64,000 nucleotides of DNA from Dermanyssus gallinae (GCA_003439945.1 QVRM01005378.1:1195359-1259358), one strand, 5' to 3'; counted from the first letter of the stretch, positions 1 through 15,908 are shown. Translations and numbers: made by a program. Notes: generated from the letters alone by a model not told the origin.

Positions 1-2996
1 GTACGTGGGTGGATGGAACGTCCGCATAGTTGCTTGTCGGTGGAAGCAGCTTTAACAGCGTTGACGAGCGTCCCAGGCTGGCCTGTGCCGGCGCGCCTCC
101 TTACCTCAGCGGCAGAAAGATGATGCTCCCACACCGATGGGTGGGCGATGCCTGATGCATCTTACGCGAACGAAAAAAATGAGGTACCTATGGTGGCAGT
201 GGTGGTCATTAACAGGCACGCGCGTCATCCGTGCACGCCCCTGCAATTAATGCTCCACCTTTTGACGTGTCTGACTGCGTGTCACCGTCGCGTCGGGTCG
301 GCATGAAAGGAAGGGATCTATCTCAGTTTCCCTTGGTTTCTCTCTGGATTTTTGTTTCTTATTCTCCTCAGCTCTTTCTCGTTAATGTGTAATTGACTGT
401 GGCTACCACAACAACAGCAGCAGCAGCAATAGGGACGGTCCCGATAGTTGGAGCAGGGCTAGATTGCGGAAGGGTAGTAGTATGCGGTTAAAATATCACT
501 ATGTCAGGCTAGCAGTGTTTCCTTGCGTAGCGCTAAGAATGATTGCATTTCTCTCGCTATATACGAGTATCGTCATATCTAATACTATTTCAAGCATATA
601 TATATATATATATTTCCGTGTACCACTTGTGTATATATATATATACTATGGATTTAGATGATGGTAGCCTCAGACGGCACACATCACTCGAGTAACTACT
701 GTTCAACGCGAGCCCGGACAATGTTCGGTATTAGTCGTTTGATTTTTCCCCGTTGGACATCAATCAACAATCAATGAGAGCTGATCTCTTTTAGCTGCTA
801 GTAGTTCTGATTTTTCGGGTTTCTTTTTGCTACGAGTAGTAAGTACATCGGTGTTGTTGATGATGCCGCGGGTTCCAATGCTGATGCTCATCGTGCTGAT
901 GAGAGTGCTTATGGCGAACACAGAAAACTAAGATAGGGGCATTTTCTGTTCGTGTTTTGCTCGCTTGTTCTGGCTGTTCTACTTCTGGTCGTTATGGTAA
1001 AAGTGGTTATAGTTTGTAGTCGTTGAAAGAAAAATAGTAATAATAACTATAATAATGGACGTAGGCGCTAGCTGTCGTTGTTGTCACCGGCGCTGTTGTC
1101 TCTGACTGTGGCCTCCAGTGGTTTGGCTAACTGCTCGGCTTCGTGGCTTCAAACGTGCTAGCTTCTGGCTTGTGGTGTGCTGGATCGATAAATCGACCTG
1201 AGGTTCGATGCCGGGGGTGTCTGGCCGAGGTCCACCTATTTCTTGTGCTCGAGCACAATAGGAGTGCATGAGTTACGTATCGGGGAAAATGTGACGCGAC
1301 ACTTCGGTGGCAGCGCATCTGGGTGTGATGGCGTGCTTGGCAGCACACTATGCTGTCACGAGGATTTGTAGTTGTCGGTGTTGTCGTTGATTTTATTTGT
1401 TTAGAAACATTTCCGAACATAGCCGGAAACTTTCCACCTGCTGTAACAACAAGCCGAAGCGACCGATAGCGTCGTGAAAAGTCCTACTATCCAGGCAATA
1501 CCCGGAAGCATCCCTTCTCTGGCCCTCTGAAGTAACTACCTGAAGTAATTGAATTTCCCGGTTGGTAGGTCACCGACATACACATGCCCACACCGAGGAT
1601 ATTTCGACCGTAGTTAGTTGGAAAAGAGTATATTGTTGTTGTTTTCGGATATCGGATCGATACGAGACTTGTTATCGTCATGCTTGGTGTACGTTTGTGC
1701 GGGAATCGCGTTCTGAGGTGACCAGCCGTGTTCATCTCATACCGTTCAAGTTATGCGTGGCGTCTGTTTTTTGCGTCCAGCTTGTAAGCGAAGATAAGCG
1801 CATGAATCTACTTGCAACATTCCTGATCTACTTTCAACATAGTTGCTACGGCCGCGGCTACGGTTCTACTGTCGTTTTTGCCATTGTCCATTGCCTCTCT
1901 TGCTGACAATGGTGGCGTATGCCGTCCTTAGCGCGGTGCTGCGGTAGCTCGTCGTCGAATGAATCAAATCACGCCCTCAGTGCGACATTGATGATGAAGT
2001 CATTGCTTCTGCTATTACTGCTGTTGTTGTTGTTGTTGTTGTTGCCGTCGTCCACGACAGGAACAACAATGACAACAGCAACAGGCACAGCCCTCATTAA
2101 CAGCAACAACAACAAGAATGCCAAAATCTTCATCATCATCACAACAACAACAACAATAATAGCCGCTGCTGGCCGGTGGTTAGTATACGGCGTGCCAGCT
2201 CAATAGCCCCGTGGCCTTCTGCGTATTGCTGTTGTTGTTTATATTATATATAGCTCATGTCATTGGTTCCTTATGGTAGTAGTATTGTTTGCCAGTAGCT
2301 AGTGGCTTTTCGAGGTGTCGACCGATGGTTGGCGTTTGGGTGCTTAGCTTTTCTTTGCAATGGTGCTTTCTACACGGTGACGTTGTTGTTGTTGTCTTCG
2401 TCGCCGCGACACCGAAGAACAACACACAACGGACATCATATTGTTTATGTTTCGTTTCTTTCTAAGATGTTGTTCTGTTGTCGCCTCGGCGCGGCGGGAT
2501 CTGCATCTGCAAACGTTGTGCTAAGCAGAGAACATATGAAAACGAAGAGGAAGAGTTAGAAATATCGGATACCCGAGACCGCGGATAGACAGCGCTTGTG
2601 TGTGTGAGTCCTTCTTGCTGTCGCTGCTGATGTTGTGGTGGTATCTCTTATATCAACAATGCAGCCGACATTTCATACAGACCGACAATTACAGGCGTTC
2701 AGAAAACCTTAGTGAGACGGACCCTCAGCAGCGAAATCGTGAGACGTGAGAGCCAGCAGCTGGGGGCTCGGAGGTAAATGTCTCTCTGTCTGTCTGTCTA
2801 ACTTTGCTTTGCCTAATCGACGTTAGCGTTGTCGGTCCACTCGGACGAGCGAATTTTTAAGACGGAGCTCCCTCTCTGTGCAAATATATACGAGTATTTA
2901 TTACCCTCTCCCGCCATAATCGCCCTCTGGCGGGCTCTGGGCAATCAAAACAAGAGCTCAAGGAAGCGCGCAAATACTTTCGTAACAACCCAATAA

Positions 2997-2998
<2 letters not shown>
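1..2998. other. Non-coding, repeat-rich stretch
   Basis: I see no supportable gene here. The stretch carries CAG/CAA runs near 408-430, a short (AT)n near 596-611, a GTT run near 2020-2045 and AAC/CAA runs near 2095-2160. The open frames over these runs are homopolymer-like (Leu or Asn/Thr runs) and look like products of the repeats. It could be intergenic or intronic sequence of a gene outside the window. Confidence 0.5.

Positions 2999-3088
<90 letters not shown>
2999..3088. repeat. (AT)n microsatellite
   Basis: About 90 bases of alternating AT, broken once by a G near 3057. It is the first of more than twenty long AT tracts in the window. Confidence 0.95.
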
Positions 3089-3091
<3 letters not shown>

Positions 3092-3409
3092 CGCATGTTG
3101 TGATTACAACGAAGTGTTGTCGCTTCCTCATTGCATACAAGGGAGTGACTTTACTGCTCTCTACGCAGCGTCGTGTCTTCCCACGCAAACAACTGCAGAA
3201 TGATGACTTCAGACATTCTGTTTTTTTTCACCGCATTCGCCGGCCTAAGGCGCACTGTTCAAACTAATAAGAATAATGCGTACCGGATGCAATACAATGA
3301 TGCAATTGACTTTAATTAATCGAAGTGTTGTAAATAGTAGAACAGTTAGCGTACTGCGATTCAATGAGACTCATCTTTGCATTGAGCGTTTAAATTATAT
3401 ATATATAGA

Positions 3410-3480
3410 AAATATTGTGATAATTTATTAACCATTTACAATACGTTTGCACACTCGGCAGTGCTCGCCTTAATAAAAAT
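3410..3480 (+). repeat. AT-associated dispersed repeat unit, copy 1
   Basis: This unit contains the core TTTACAATACGTTTGCACAC followed by a short segment ending GTGCTCGCC. The same unit recurs at 16369-16428 (+) and 19353-19445 (-). Here a short AT run (about 3395-3406) precedes it and a longer one (3691-3720) follows. Beyond the core, copies 1 and 3 also share the segment CGCCTTAATANAAATGG. No coding capacity is recognised. Confidence 0.7.
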
Positions 3481-3690
3481 GGTGGTAAAAAGGTGTCACG
3501 TGAAGTTAAGAGTCAGTTGTCCGTGTCCTTGCTTGATGGTAGCCCCCGCTCTTATGGACCCGGTGCGAGTGGTATATCCTCAAGGTTCCTTGCAAAGTTA
3601 AAACGGTGAGATCCATAAGACTCCTCTTCGTGACGCCGAGCCCCAAGAGCGTCTCTTTAAAGAGCCCGGTTTTGTATACGTTCGACATCC

Positions 3691-3691
3691 G

Positions 3692-3720
<29 letters not shown>
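3691..3720. repeat. (AT)n microsatellite
   Basis: About 30 bases of alternating TA, lying downstream of dispersed repeat copy 1. Confidence 0.9.
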
Positions 3721-3726
<6 letters not shown>

Positions 3727-4187
3727 AGAAGGGTTAACAAATTTGAATACTATCTTACAGCTCTAGCGCAAACAGAAAATTCGATCTGTATATTGACACG
3801 TATTCGTCACGTGCCCAGTAGTCAGTCGGCCGCAAGGCTTAAACTCGCCGAAAACCGGTACATACGTAGTTCTTTGTTGGTTCTCGCGGGAAAACAGAAA
3901 CCCGTGCACCCGTGTGCTCTTTACAGATGAAGCTTTGTCTACACAAGCGAACACATTTAGTGCACACAATTGTGTGGGGGGCGAACGAAGGCCCGCGTAC
4001 GACTCACCCGCATCGCTCGACCAGAATCGCTTCTCTCTCTGTCTCGTAAATTCCGCTGCGCTAGTGAATGATGAACATGAGGTACTTTATAGGCGTCCCG
4101 CGTAAAGATTCAATGGAGAAACGTACCACACACAGTTTTAAGCAGGACATTATCAGAACTGCTTGCTGGTAGATGTTCTTGTAGTAG

Positions 4188-4238
4188 GAGGTATTCGCTC
4201 AAGGGAGGTATTTGCTCGAGGGAGGTATTTGCTCAAGG
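4188..4238 (+). repeat. 17-bp tandem repeat, three units
   Basis: Three consecutive 17-base units (4188-4204, 4205-4221, 4222-4238) of the form GAGGTATTYGCTCRAGG. They differ at only two positions. Confidence 0.85.
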
Positions 4239-4349
4239 GCGAGGTTCCAGCACGATGGAGCACCACCGCCTAGACGCTACCTCGGACGGGGATCGATCGA
4301 TCGATGGATTGGCCGATGCTAACCCCAATCCCCCGGAGTTGGGCGGCGC

Positions 4350-4364
4350 GGGGGGGGGGGGGGG
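4350..4364 (+). repeat. Poly-G run (15 G)
   Basis: Fifteen consecutive G on the + strand, preceded by GGGCGGCGC. Such runs are prone to slippage and to sequencing error, so the exact length may be unreliable. Confidence 0.9.
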
Positions 4365-5020
4365 TGTACACAGATCATGCGCATAGAAACGAAACATGAG
4401 CTACTACTACTACGCCTAATACGTTGAATGTACGCATCGGATCTACGTTCGCAGATGGATTCTCGATTTTGACTCGATGGTTACAAGTGGAGCGCTACAG
4501 CAGTGTATGTATGCCGTGTCGTGTCGTATACACGCACGTCGTCTGCATGGGCTGTACGTCGCTCTACGTTCGTATTCGATACACGTACATCTCGGTCCGG
4601 CCGACCTCAGCTGCTTCTGCTTCTGCATATCTAAGACGTGTAAGAGGCCGCAAATGCCGCAGCGCTGACAACCGCGTGTGCCGCCGCTGCTGCCGCGCTC
4701 TTCTGGTACGGATGGTTTATGCTGACTGATAACTAACGTGTATAGACGTACACACGTATACAGATAGATAGATAGAGAGAGGGAGAGAAAGAGAGTACGT
4801 TCGGATAGCGCATACAGCCAGCCGTCTCCAGCCAGGCCACCGTATGATCTGATCTGGCCAGACGACGACGACAACGACAACAACAACAACAATAACAACG
4901 CCTTAGACAACGCAAAAGCAAGCGGCGTGGCGATTTTGTCCACTCGTGTGTGCACTTGGCCTCGACTCGTGGCTTTGAGAAGAAAGACGATGGATCCAGC
5001 CGAATCAGATGAGTCAAACG

Positions 5021-5064
5021 GCACCCCGTCGTCGTCGTCGTCGCCGCCGCCGTCGTCGTCGTCG

Positions 5065-5126
<62 letters not shown>

Positions 5127-5152
5127 GCCGTTGTTGTTGTTGTCGTCGTCGT
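5021..5152 (+). repeat. GTC then GTT trinucleotide array
   Basis: A GTC-type run is followed by about 20 uninterrupted GTT units and then a short GTC run. An ATG at 4990 opens a frame into it, but the product would be Ser then Leu homopolymer, so I treat it as a microsatellite and not as coding sequence. Confidence 0.85.
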
Positions 5153-5278
5153 CTCTATGGTTTGGTGGAGTAAAGTTCTCTCTTCGCCCGGCCGGACAGT
5201 ACGCAAGCAGCGTCCTTTGCGTCGAGCTCCAGTCGCCCCCGCAGTCGGCCAGTGGAAAAACAACACCACCATTACTGC

Positions 5279-5420
5279 CAACAACAACAACAATGGCGAT
5301 GATGACAACAACAACAATGACGATGACGACAACAACAACAACAATGACGATGACGACAACAACAATGACGATGATGTTGACAATACCAACAACAACAACA
5401 AAAACAACTACAATAATATA
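5279..5420 (+). repeat. AAC/ATG trinucleotide compound array
   Basis: About 140 bases of AAC units interspersed with ATG/ACG units. Every reading frame across it is low-complexity (Thr/Met, Asn/Asp), which argues against a protein-coding role. Confidence 0.85.
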
Positions 5421-5516
5421 ACAACGCTTATGGTTTCTAGCAGCAGCAGCAACGGGCGTCCACCAAGGTCACGGCAAAAATTAGCTTAATGCAATCAAAG
5501 CTACGTGACGTACACG

Positions 5517-5518
5517 CG

Positions 5519-5555
<37 letters not shown>

Positions 5556-5787
5556 ATTGGTGGTACCTTGTTAAACCTGTCATCTGGTGATCGCAGATCG
5601 TCTGCCTTCTTTGAACAACGTCCGGATCTTGACATACACCGTGGAAACGCAGCGTCCGTTCGGGGCACACTTCTAAAGTGGTGTTTGTCTAGCCTAGAAG
5701 ATATGGACACGTGATAGTCAGTATACATGCGATCTAGGCGTATCATAACATTATTGTCCATACCCATTGTGTGAAAAAAAGATATAT

Positions 5788-5850
<63 letters not shown>
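5517..5850. repeat. Pair of (AT)n tracts bracketing a 250-bp segment
   Basis: AT tracts lie at about 5517-5547 and 5795-5850. They enclose roughly 245 bases of ordinary-complexity sequence in which I recognise no gene. Confidence 0.8.
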
Positions 5851-5852
<2 letters not shown>

Positions 5853-6633
5853 AGACATAAGGGGAGAGAGGAGAAGAGGCAAAGGCGAAAAAGGCAGATA
5901 CATGCAATGTACAAAGCGCCAAAAGAGCTTGCATCTTGGAAATTCGATTGAGCTGTAGGGATAGAAGAAATCGCATTGTTGCGGTTGTTGTTGTTGTTGT
6001 TGCTGCTGCTGGCACCACGGTTGCAGGCGGTGCGCTATTGTTTGTGGTGTTATTGATGTAGTGCTAAATTTGGAATGAACACAACTTGTTTCATCTGGTC
6101 TTGCATCTGGCCCTTGCAAGGCGGACTTGTACCTGTTGCGTAGGCTGGCCGTTACTCTTTCTCTCCTCTTTCTTGTTTTGTGGAATGGGTGCACACCTAA
6201 ATGAACCAGCGAAGCATAAACAACAAGCAATAATCGTAATAATAAAAACCATAACTATCGTAAACAAAAATACGTTACGTCGGCGTCGGTGAGTAACGGC
6301 ACGGCGGCTTACGTGAATCAACCCAACGTCTTACTATCGTTAGTCTCCCCCTCTCTTTTTTTCTCTTTCACAATCGAAAAGATAAGATACACAAAACTGA
6401 AATGCTTGTCAGGCATCACATTATTCGTCTACTGTTTTCTTCTATTTTGTTGGTCATATATTTTTACTTAGCTGGCATTTCTTATGGTCGTCAATGGCCG
6501 TCAAACCTCCCAACTGAGCTAACCAGCTGGGTTACAGTAACAGCTTCATCTCCGCTTGGCGTACGCTACATTGTCATTCCTATTAGAGTGACGTATCTTG
6601 TTGATTGTGCTGTCGAGCCGACGACAAATTGAA

Positions 6634-6714
6634 GAGCCTTTTTAAAGATATGGATTTTCTGAGCCTTTTTAAAGGTCTAGATTTCCTGAGCCTTTTTAGA
6701 GATCTAGATTTATT
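6634..6714 (+). repeat. 27-bp minisatellite, three units
   Basis: Three units (6634-6660, 6661-6687, 6688-6714), each starting GAGCCTTTTTA. Because 27 is a multiple of three, one open + frame reads them as a nine-residue repeat of the type SLFKDMDFL. No ATG precedes the repeat in that frame, so coding is doubtful. Confidence 0.85.
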
Positions 6715-6972
6715 TTTATTCTTTTGGTCAGCGCCGCTTTTTGAACTGTATTTGATGGGCGTAATGGTGCAAACACCAACGATGGTACTCAATGGCAGTT
6801 GTGTTCTCGTAATAGATGTAACTGCACGAGTGGCTTTTCTTAGTATTGGTAGTAGTAACAGCAATAGGAGCAGAAACAGAAGTGGTAGCATTCGGATCGG
6901 TTTATTGACACGACAGCTTTGCGAGAAACTTGCAGCCACTCTAGAAACGAGACCGTGTCAAGAAAAACACCT

Positions 6973-7248
6973 ATGCGATGCGGCAACATGAGGCAAACCC
7001 CGACAGAAATGATTGAGCTACAAGCCGAAGAGCAAGAGAGATCAATGTTTGCGTATCGCTTCAGCTTTTCTGCGCGCGATTCGATTAGCGCGGAAAACGA
7101 ATCCCGCGTAAAGGATCATCAAGATCATCCGATCGACGAAGATTCCGATCATGATACAGCAGACTCTAAGTTGACACGACTCGAGACTGACTCTATATGT
7201 TCTGAAGCTCTTGGACAACTAGGCTGCGGTCGTTTCAATTCAAAATAG
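6973..7248 (+). CDS. Hypothetical open frame, possible terminal exon
   Basis: I do not recognise this gene. The frame starts at the first in-frame ATG (6973) and runs 91 residues to a TAG at 7246. It is hydrophilic, has no homopolymer runs and includes an acidic stretch with HPIDEDSDHDTADS, unlike the simple-sequence frames around it. The frame is also open upstream of 6973, so it could be the last exon of a spliced gene. No polyadenylation signal follows closely; the nearest AATAAA seen is near 7789. It may equally be a chance frame. Confidence 0.22.
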   Translation: MRCGNMRQTPTEMIELQAEEQERSMFAYRFSFSARDSISAENESRVKDHQDHPIDEDSDHDTADSKLTRLETDSICSEALGQLGCGRFNSK

Positions 7249-7409
7249 TTTATTATTTTTTCAAACACACGCTTTTTACAGAACACCCATGTTTCCCACA
7301 TTGTAGTATTTGCCATTCCAGTTATCTATAATATTATTAATCTTTATGGGCATGCTAATAGGAGGTTTAAACTGTATGGACGTATTATTAGGGGAATAGT
7401 AATACAAAT

Positions 7410-7437
7410 AGTAATAATAATAATAATAATAACAACG
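7410..7437 (+). repeat. (AAT)n microsatellite
   Basis: A short AAT-unit run of roughly 25 bases. Confidence 0.8.
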
Positions 7438-7499
7438 TTTATTTTTATTAACATGCACGGGGATCATGATTACTACTATATTAATTATATAATATTGTT

Positions 7500-8625
7500 T
7501 GTATTATTAATGCTTGACTGTTAGTGACCACTCAACATAATTTTCGCGTTGCCTCTCTGCAGCAGTTTCAACGACGCCTTTCTCCTGTCGGAGGGACGCA
7601 ATCGATCTTGGCTCCGCTGTGGCCTCAAAGAGCTTCTTCCCAAGCTCTTTTGATATGTTTTGTTTTAGGTTTGAGTGCTTTCTTGCCCCAAACGCATGTC
7701 CCATTGGTAAATAATAATGACCTGCATATTTTTGAAATGTCTCCGAGACATTGTTCACGGAGTAATTTACGATGCGATCTTTTTGTGAATAAATTAAGTT
7801 ACATACATTACTTTAACTCATTATCAAGAGCGTTCCATATTTTGGTCATGACCCCATCAGGTGATGCTATTTCAAGTTGCTTGTGAATAGCATAAATATA
7901 TGATGCACTTTCTTCCCACCGGTAGCCAAAATTGCCCTTAAAGCATTATTCTGCGCAATATGTATGCAATTTATTTGTAAGTGTTGTACGAGCTGTCCGA
8001 ACAGTGGCAGACTGTATGTAATATAGCAGAGAAATAACGATCCATATACAATCACCATCACATTAGAGCATACGCCAATATTGCTTAGTTTGCCCAATGA
8101 GGCACAATCTGTTCAAGTTTGGCAATTATGGTGTGATGTGATTTCGAAAAGTCAGTGAGGGGTCATGGGTTACACCTAAGCATTTATAATCAAATGCTTG
8201 TTGTATATAAATATAACCGAATTTAATTGTGATTTACTGGCTTAGTGATATTTGCCATGGACACGGATAAGACACAATAACATTTCTGTTATTTAATATT
8301 TAACACACAGTCTGTGATTGATTACCAATTTAAAATACGTCAAATTAAATTGGTCGTTTGTATATTCAACGCCGCTAGTCCGATTTGGTAAGGAAAGTGG
8401 GTGGTATCATCGGCAAAATCGATAGCTTTTAGTTGATAGCGGGAAGCATGGAGATGACACGTTGTTGCCGTTTCTGGTGATGTGACTCTGTCGCTTAAGT
8501 ATGAATTAAATCATCCGATAGGTTCTTCAGTGAATTCTAGTCGCATGAGTATATTAATGAGGATCTTTTAAATACCGAATCAAATGCTTTGTCAACATCA
8601 ACAAAGATATCAGCAGTTATTTGAT
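7500..8625 (-). mobile_element. Decayed non-LTR retrotransposon (reverse-transcriptase relic)
   Basis: Read on the minus strand, the region keeps reverse-transcriptase landmarks in order. Around 8615-8585 it encodes [14 protein letters not shown], matching the LINE motif with the first catalytic Asp. Around 8425-8400 it encodes FADDT, the YADD-type catalytic box. Around 8097-7930 an open frame carries YSLPLFGQLVQHL followed by NNALRAIL, the C-terminal 'Y..lWG...l...Q..a.R.i' pattern of Jockey/CR1-like elements. Stops and frame changes between these blocks show that it is dead. The 5' end and clade cannot be fixed by eye. A long AT tract begins just above it at 8644. Confidence 0.7.
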
Positions 8626-8643
8626 TGGATTCCCAGCTTTTAG

Positions 8644-8797
<154 letters not shown>

Positions 8798-9067
8798 GGG
8801 ATGAGGAAGAGCTAAGTTTGTATTTTATTTTCTACGAGCGCCTAATTGCATCGGACTAATGTTTGTATTTTGAGAATATTGGCTAATCTGACCATTGGTA
8901 AGAATTTTTACCACAAATATGACGCAACTCATAGGTCGATTATTAGTTGCTTCATTTTATTTCCCTGTTTAAATATTTGTAAAGGATTTAATCAGGGAAA
9001 ATGTTTTCTCTCTGATTAAATCTTGTTTTTTCGCGTTTCATTCTATTTTTACTAACAAGGCGGCGTC

Positions 9068-9068
<1 letters not shown>

Positions 9069-9098
<30 letters not shown>
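9069..9098. repeat. (AT)n microsatellite
   Basis: About 30 bases of alternating AT in otherwise unremarkable sequence (8795-9450) where I see no gene. Confidence 0.9.
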
Positions 9099-9101
<3 letters not shown>

Positions 9102-9449
9102 GTCAATGAGCGTTGCATCTAGTCCGGCATTGCCCTATATATATTTATATCAAAATATACAAAATATATTGATTTAAAAAATCAATTTAGAACGATGTCG
9201 AATCATTTGTCACTCATCGCCGCATTGACCAAAATCGGAGACAGACGTTAGTTAAGCGTTAATCGCACGACTAAATGCATCTCAATCGATTTGAGCTTTT
9301 TTGTACACGTCTTTAACGTTAGTGGTGAGCCAGCTAATCATCTGTGGGCCTTTCGCTTGCTCATGTTTAATGCCCAGCGATTCCTTTCCGTTAGGTTTGT
9401 TTCTTAGGCGCTATGTGAAGAGGAGGAGCCACTGACGACTAGATGGCGC

Positions 9450-12765
<3,316 letters not shown>

Positions 12766-13234
12766 GGCTGGCGGACAGGCAGGCAGAACTCCATGAGTTC
12801 GAGGAGAGGCTGCCGGTCGTGATTGCTGCCGGCGGACACGGTGCGGCACGACGGCGTGCTCAACAATGCTGGCGAGAGCAACACGGTAGATTTGCTCTTC
12901 AGGCGAGATTGCGTATGTGCAAAACTGAACTCAAGAAGAACGAGCACGAGAAAGAGACGAAGTTAATGAGCGAGAAGTAGACGAGTTTTATTCAGAACCC
13001 TAATAATAGCCCACCAACTGCTACTATTACCACTACTACTACTACTACTGTAAGTTGCTGGGAGATCGTCGACTAAGCTCTCTTTAGCTCCGGGGCTGTA
13101 CATTTATGTGCTCCCCGGTTTTGTTTCCTCTCCCTCTCTGCCCCTCCGAGAACTCCGGCACTTGTCAACGTCGAGGAAATGTGTACAAGATGTGTATATG
13201 CGCTAAGAAATAATACCAACTATATTAAAAATAT

Positions 13235-13273
13235 AATAAAATATTTAGGCTAACTAATGCGATAATCAATAAA
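13235..13273 (+). terminator. Polyadenylation signals of DHX15
   Basis: Two AATAAA hexamers lie at 13235-13240 and 13268-13273, about 470-510 bases after the DHX15 stop. They are the first canonical signals downstream, so the transcript probably ends near 13260-13300. Confidence 0.6.
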
Positions 13274-13848
13274 AGACATGGTTTAACGTACTGGTTAACA
13301 ATCGTGGATTCTATGTATGTATGCATGTATATATAGATATATATATATATATATTTTTTTCTTTATATTTTTTTTTTTGAATATCTGTAGAAATCTGTGT
13401 AGAAAAACGAGCTAAATACTGTTTGATATCGGCTTACATCGACGGTTGCCAACCTTTTCCGTATCCGCAGAATTGATAAATGGTGCATCTATGTATTTGG
13501 CGCGAAGCAAATACTTACGTGGTGTACTCATATGTATTTTTTATTAGTACTACACGAGGAACAAGGAACAATACCTCGGCATCACCCGTTGTCATACGTC
13601 GCATCGGGATTGTACTTGTGGTTTATGGCATCCGAGTCGCAGGCTATCTGTATATATGTATATATATCATTTTGAGGGACGCATGTTCTTCGAAATTGGC
13701 TATCAGCATCTACACATCGACCAAATACGCTGATCCTCTTAACCTGCATGGTAAACCTGTATGGTGTTCGCTACCCTAGAAAACCGCACTTCCTGGAGAT
13801 TGGTTTCAATATTAGAACCTCGAACCTCAAACCCATCCCCTTCTCAGC
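13274..13848. other. Intergenic, nothing recognised
   Basis: Apart from a short AT tract near 13335-13354 and a T-rich run to 13380, I see no gene, repeat copy or RNA here. Confidence 0.4.
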
Positions 13849-13849
13849 G

Positions 13850-14600
13850 TGTGCCAGGTCACTGCAATGCTACACGACGCCAGATGCGCGGGCTTCATGT
13901 TGAAGAGAGTAAGCGTGGCGTTTATTAACACCGACGGCAGTCGCTTGATTAATAAAGTTGCGACTAGGAACTTTCTGACGCGTTTTATAACATGGCTCTC
14001 AAACAAATCACATGTAGAGGAGAAAGTTAGTGTGAGGAATGCAAAAGTGTCAACATACGTCAGTGAAGAAACGACGCCTTCTATTACGAAACTTTATCGA
14101 TTGGCGAGTCCACCAAAGTATATCCGGATGCCTGCTAAATATCAAAATGACTTGTTCTATGCGATAGATAGTCGGCATACAGCATAACGTTGATGCTGGG
14201 GTGGCGATTCGTGACACGTTTTGGCAGGTCGCCAATGAAGAACGTGAGAGAGATATAGAGAGAGGAGGATCGGCGTCAAATTATTTTCTTGAGCCTGGTA
14301 GGTGCACTTTGACTGAAAAACGAGGGGCGTTCTAACGTTCATGAATGTAAGTCGAGCGCAGTATTGAAATCGGCGACAGCGAAACAGCGTCAAAAACTGA
14401 TCTCCGTCGTGCCAGCGTTCTGCGTCTATTCCATATGAAGATGCAACAAGCTGTGAGTATGCTTTTTTTAGCAGACGGAAACCAAGCTGCTACTGGGCTG
14501 TTGCTTTCTGGCAGTCCATGCCGAAGACAACGACGAAAGTTTGACGATAGCTTATAGACATAACTTATAGACCCGCCAGATTGTTGGATCATGGGGTCGT
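13850..14600 (-). mobile_element. Weak reverse-transcriptase relic
   Basis: On the minus strand, around 14300-14240, the frame reads NNLTPILLSLYLS, resembling the RT segment with consensus LSPxLFxLYI. Further on, around 14190-14160, a different frame reads INVMLYADYLS, resembling the catalytic LYADDL box with the second Asp changed. Frame shifts separate the blocks. Upstream, near 14400-14340, the weak match DAVSLSPISIL could be another RT segment. I infer an old non-LTR element; a translated search is needed to confirm it. Confidence 0.35.
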
Positions 14601-14783
14601 ATGTACAACCCTTGGATATAACAAACTGTTGTCATAGGCAGTCACGCTGCGCATGGGCCGTGCACGTACCTCATATCTACATCAAACACATGTTGAACAG
14701 CAGCGTAACCAAGCGTGCCGCTAGCTAGCACGATCGACTGCTCGAGGCGCTCGTTACGAACCCGTCTGGGTCAACCGCGCACT

Positions 14784-15041
14784 GAGCACAGCCCATTGTC
14801 GTTCTTCCAGCTCTGCGACTTCGTGGACAAGCACTCGTACATCACCGCCTGGATATTTTCTTGCGGAAGTGATGGGCGGATTTGATGACACGATTAGGTT
14901 CTGTTTAGGAGGAGAACGACCATCATATCCATCCATCCCTTCCACAAGGAAAGATCCAGGTAGCAGCTCGAACTCACCATCGATGCACGAGTATTTGTCC
15001 ACGAAGTCGCTGAGCTGAAAGAAGGACTGCCGACTGTGCTC
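14784..15041. repeat. Inverted repeat with 60-bp arms sharing a coding frame
   Basis: The left arm (14784-14843, read on +) and right arm (15041-14982, read on -) match at 49 of 60 positions. Both arms are open in the same frame and encode near-identical peptides: EHSPLSFFQLCDFVDKHSYI on + and EHSRQSFFQLSDFVDKYSCI on -. They face each other across a 138-base spacer. The minus frame stays open through the spacer to a stop near 14754. I do not recognise the peptide. This could be a foldback element or an inverted duplication of an exon fragment. Confidence 0.75.
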
Positions 15042-15049
15042 GGACTCAA

Positions 15050-15908
15050 GGCGGTAGCAGGAAGAGTGGAAGAGAGAACTTTCTACTCTTCTCTACTGGA
15101 GATGGTGGTACGAGAGAAGAACTTGAAAACTTTTCGTTTTCTCTCATCGTTCTTTACGCGCGTCAGCCTACAATCTGCGTCTGCGTGATGATTGTTGTTG
15201 TCCTGCTGTGTTGTAGTTGTTGCTGTCGTTGTCATCGTCGTCGTCGTCGTCAATCTTTCTCTTCTGTTCCTTCTAGTTGGAATCGTTTATGACTCGTTTA
15301 TTCTGTGTTTATTCTGCTTCTCCTAACGTATGATCGATCATCTGCTAATAATGTGCAAAGTCGAAACGACGAGATGGTTTCTACCAATAGCAGCAATACT
15401 AGCCACACACGTTAAAGGTCTTCATCTTCAGCATCCTCGTCATCATCGGCAGCGTGTATTGACTACATCAAATTCTTTCAGGCCACCAGACTTTGCTCGG
15501 ACGTTTCGGTCGTCGAGCGTACAACCTACCTGTGTGTGTGAAAAGTTAGTTTCTGCCGCTGCTGCTGCTGCGGCTGCGGCAACGCTCGCGTCTGCATCTG
15601 CTGAAACCGTATCGGTTGTCGGCAGATTTAGCAATGAAGCGGCTGTCTCTCTCTTACACGGGCGGACAGGCGGTGAGGGTGGCCACACGGCCCCCTCTGT
15701 TCGTCTGTCTGTCTCTCTGTCTGTCTGTTTGTCTCTCGTCGGTCTATCTATGCATCTGGCACCGCCGCCGTTGCTCTGCGGCTGTGCGCGCGCGACATGG
15801 CGACGGGGTCAGGGCCGTGTCAAGGCCGATCGAGCGGGTGGACGGACATCCGATTGAGTGCTACTGCTACTACAACTACAACTACTATGCTTCCGACACG
15901 AGGCAAAC

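Noticed and set aside
4733..5421. Long open frames of Leu, Thr or Ser runs on both strands, including an ATG at 4990
   Set aside because: They arise from GTT/GTC/AAC trinucleotide arrays and have no complex sequence outside the repeat.
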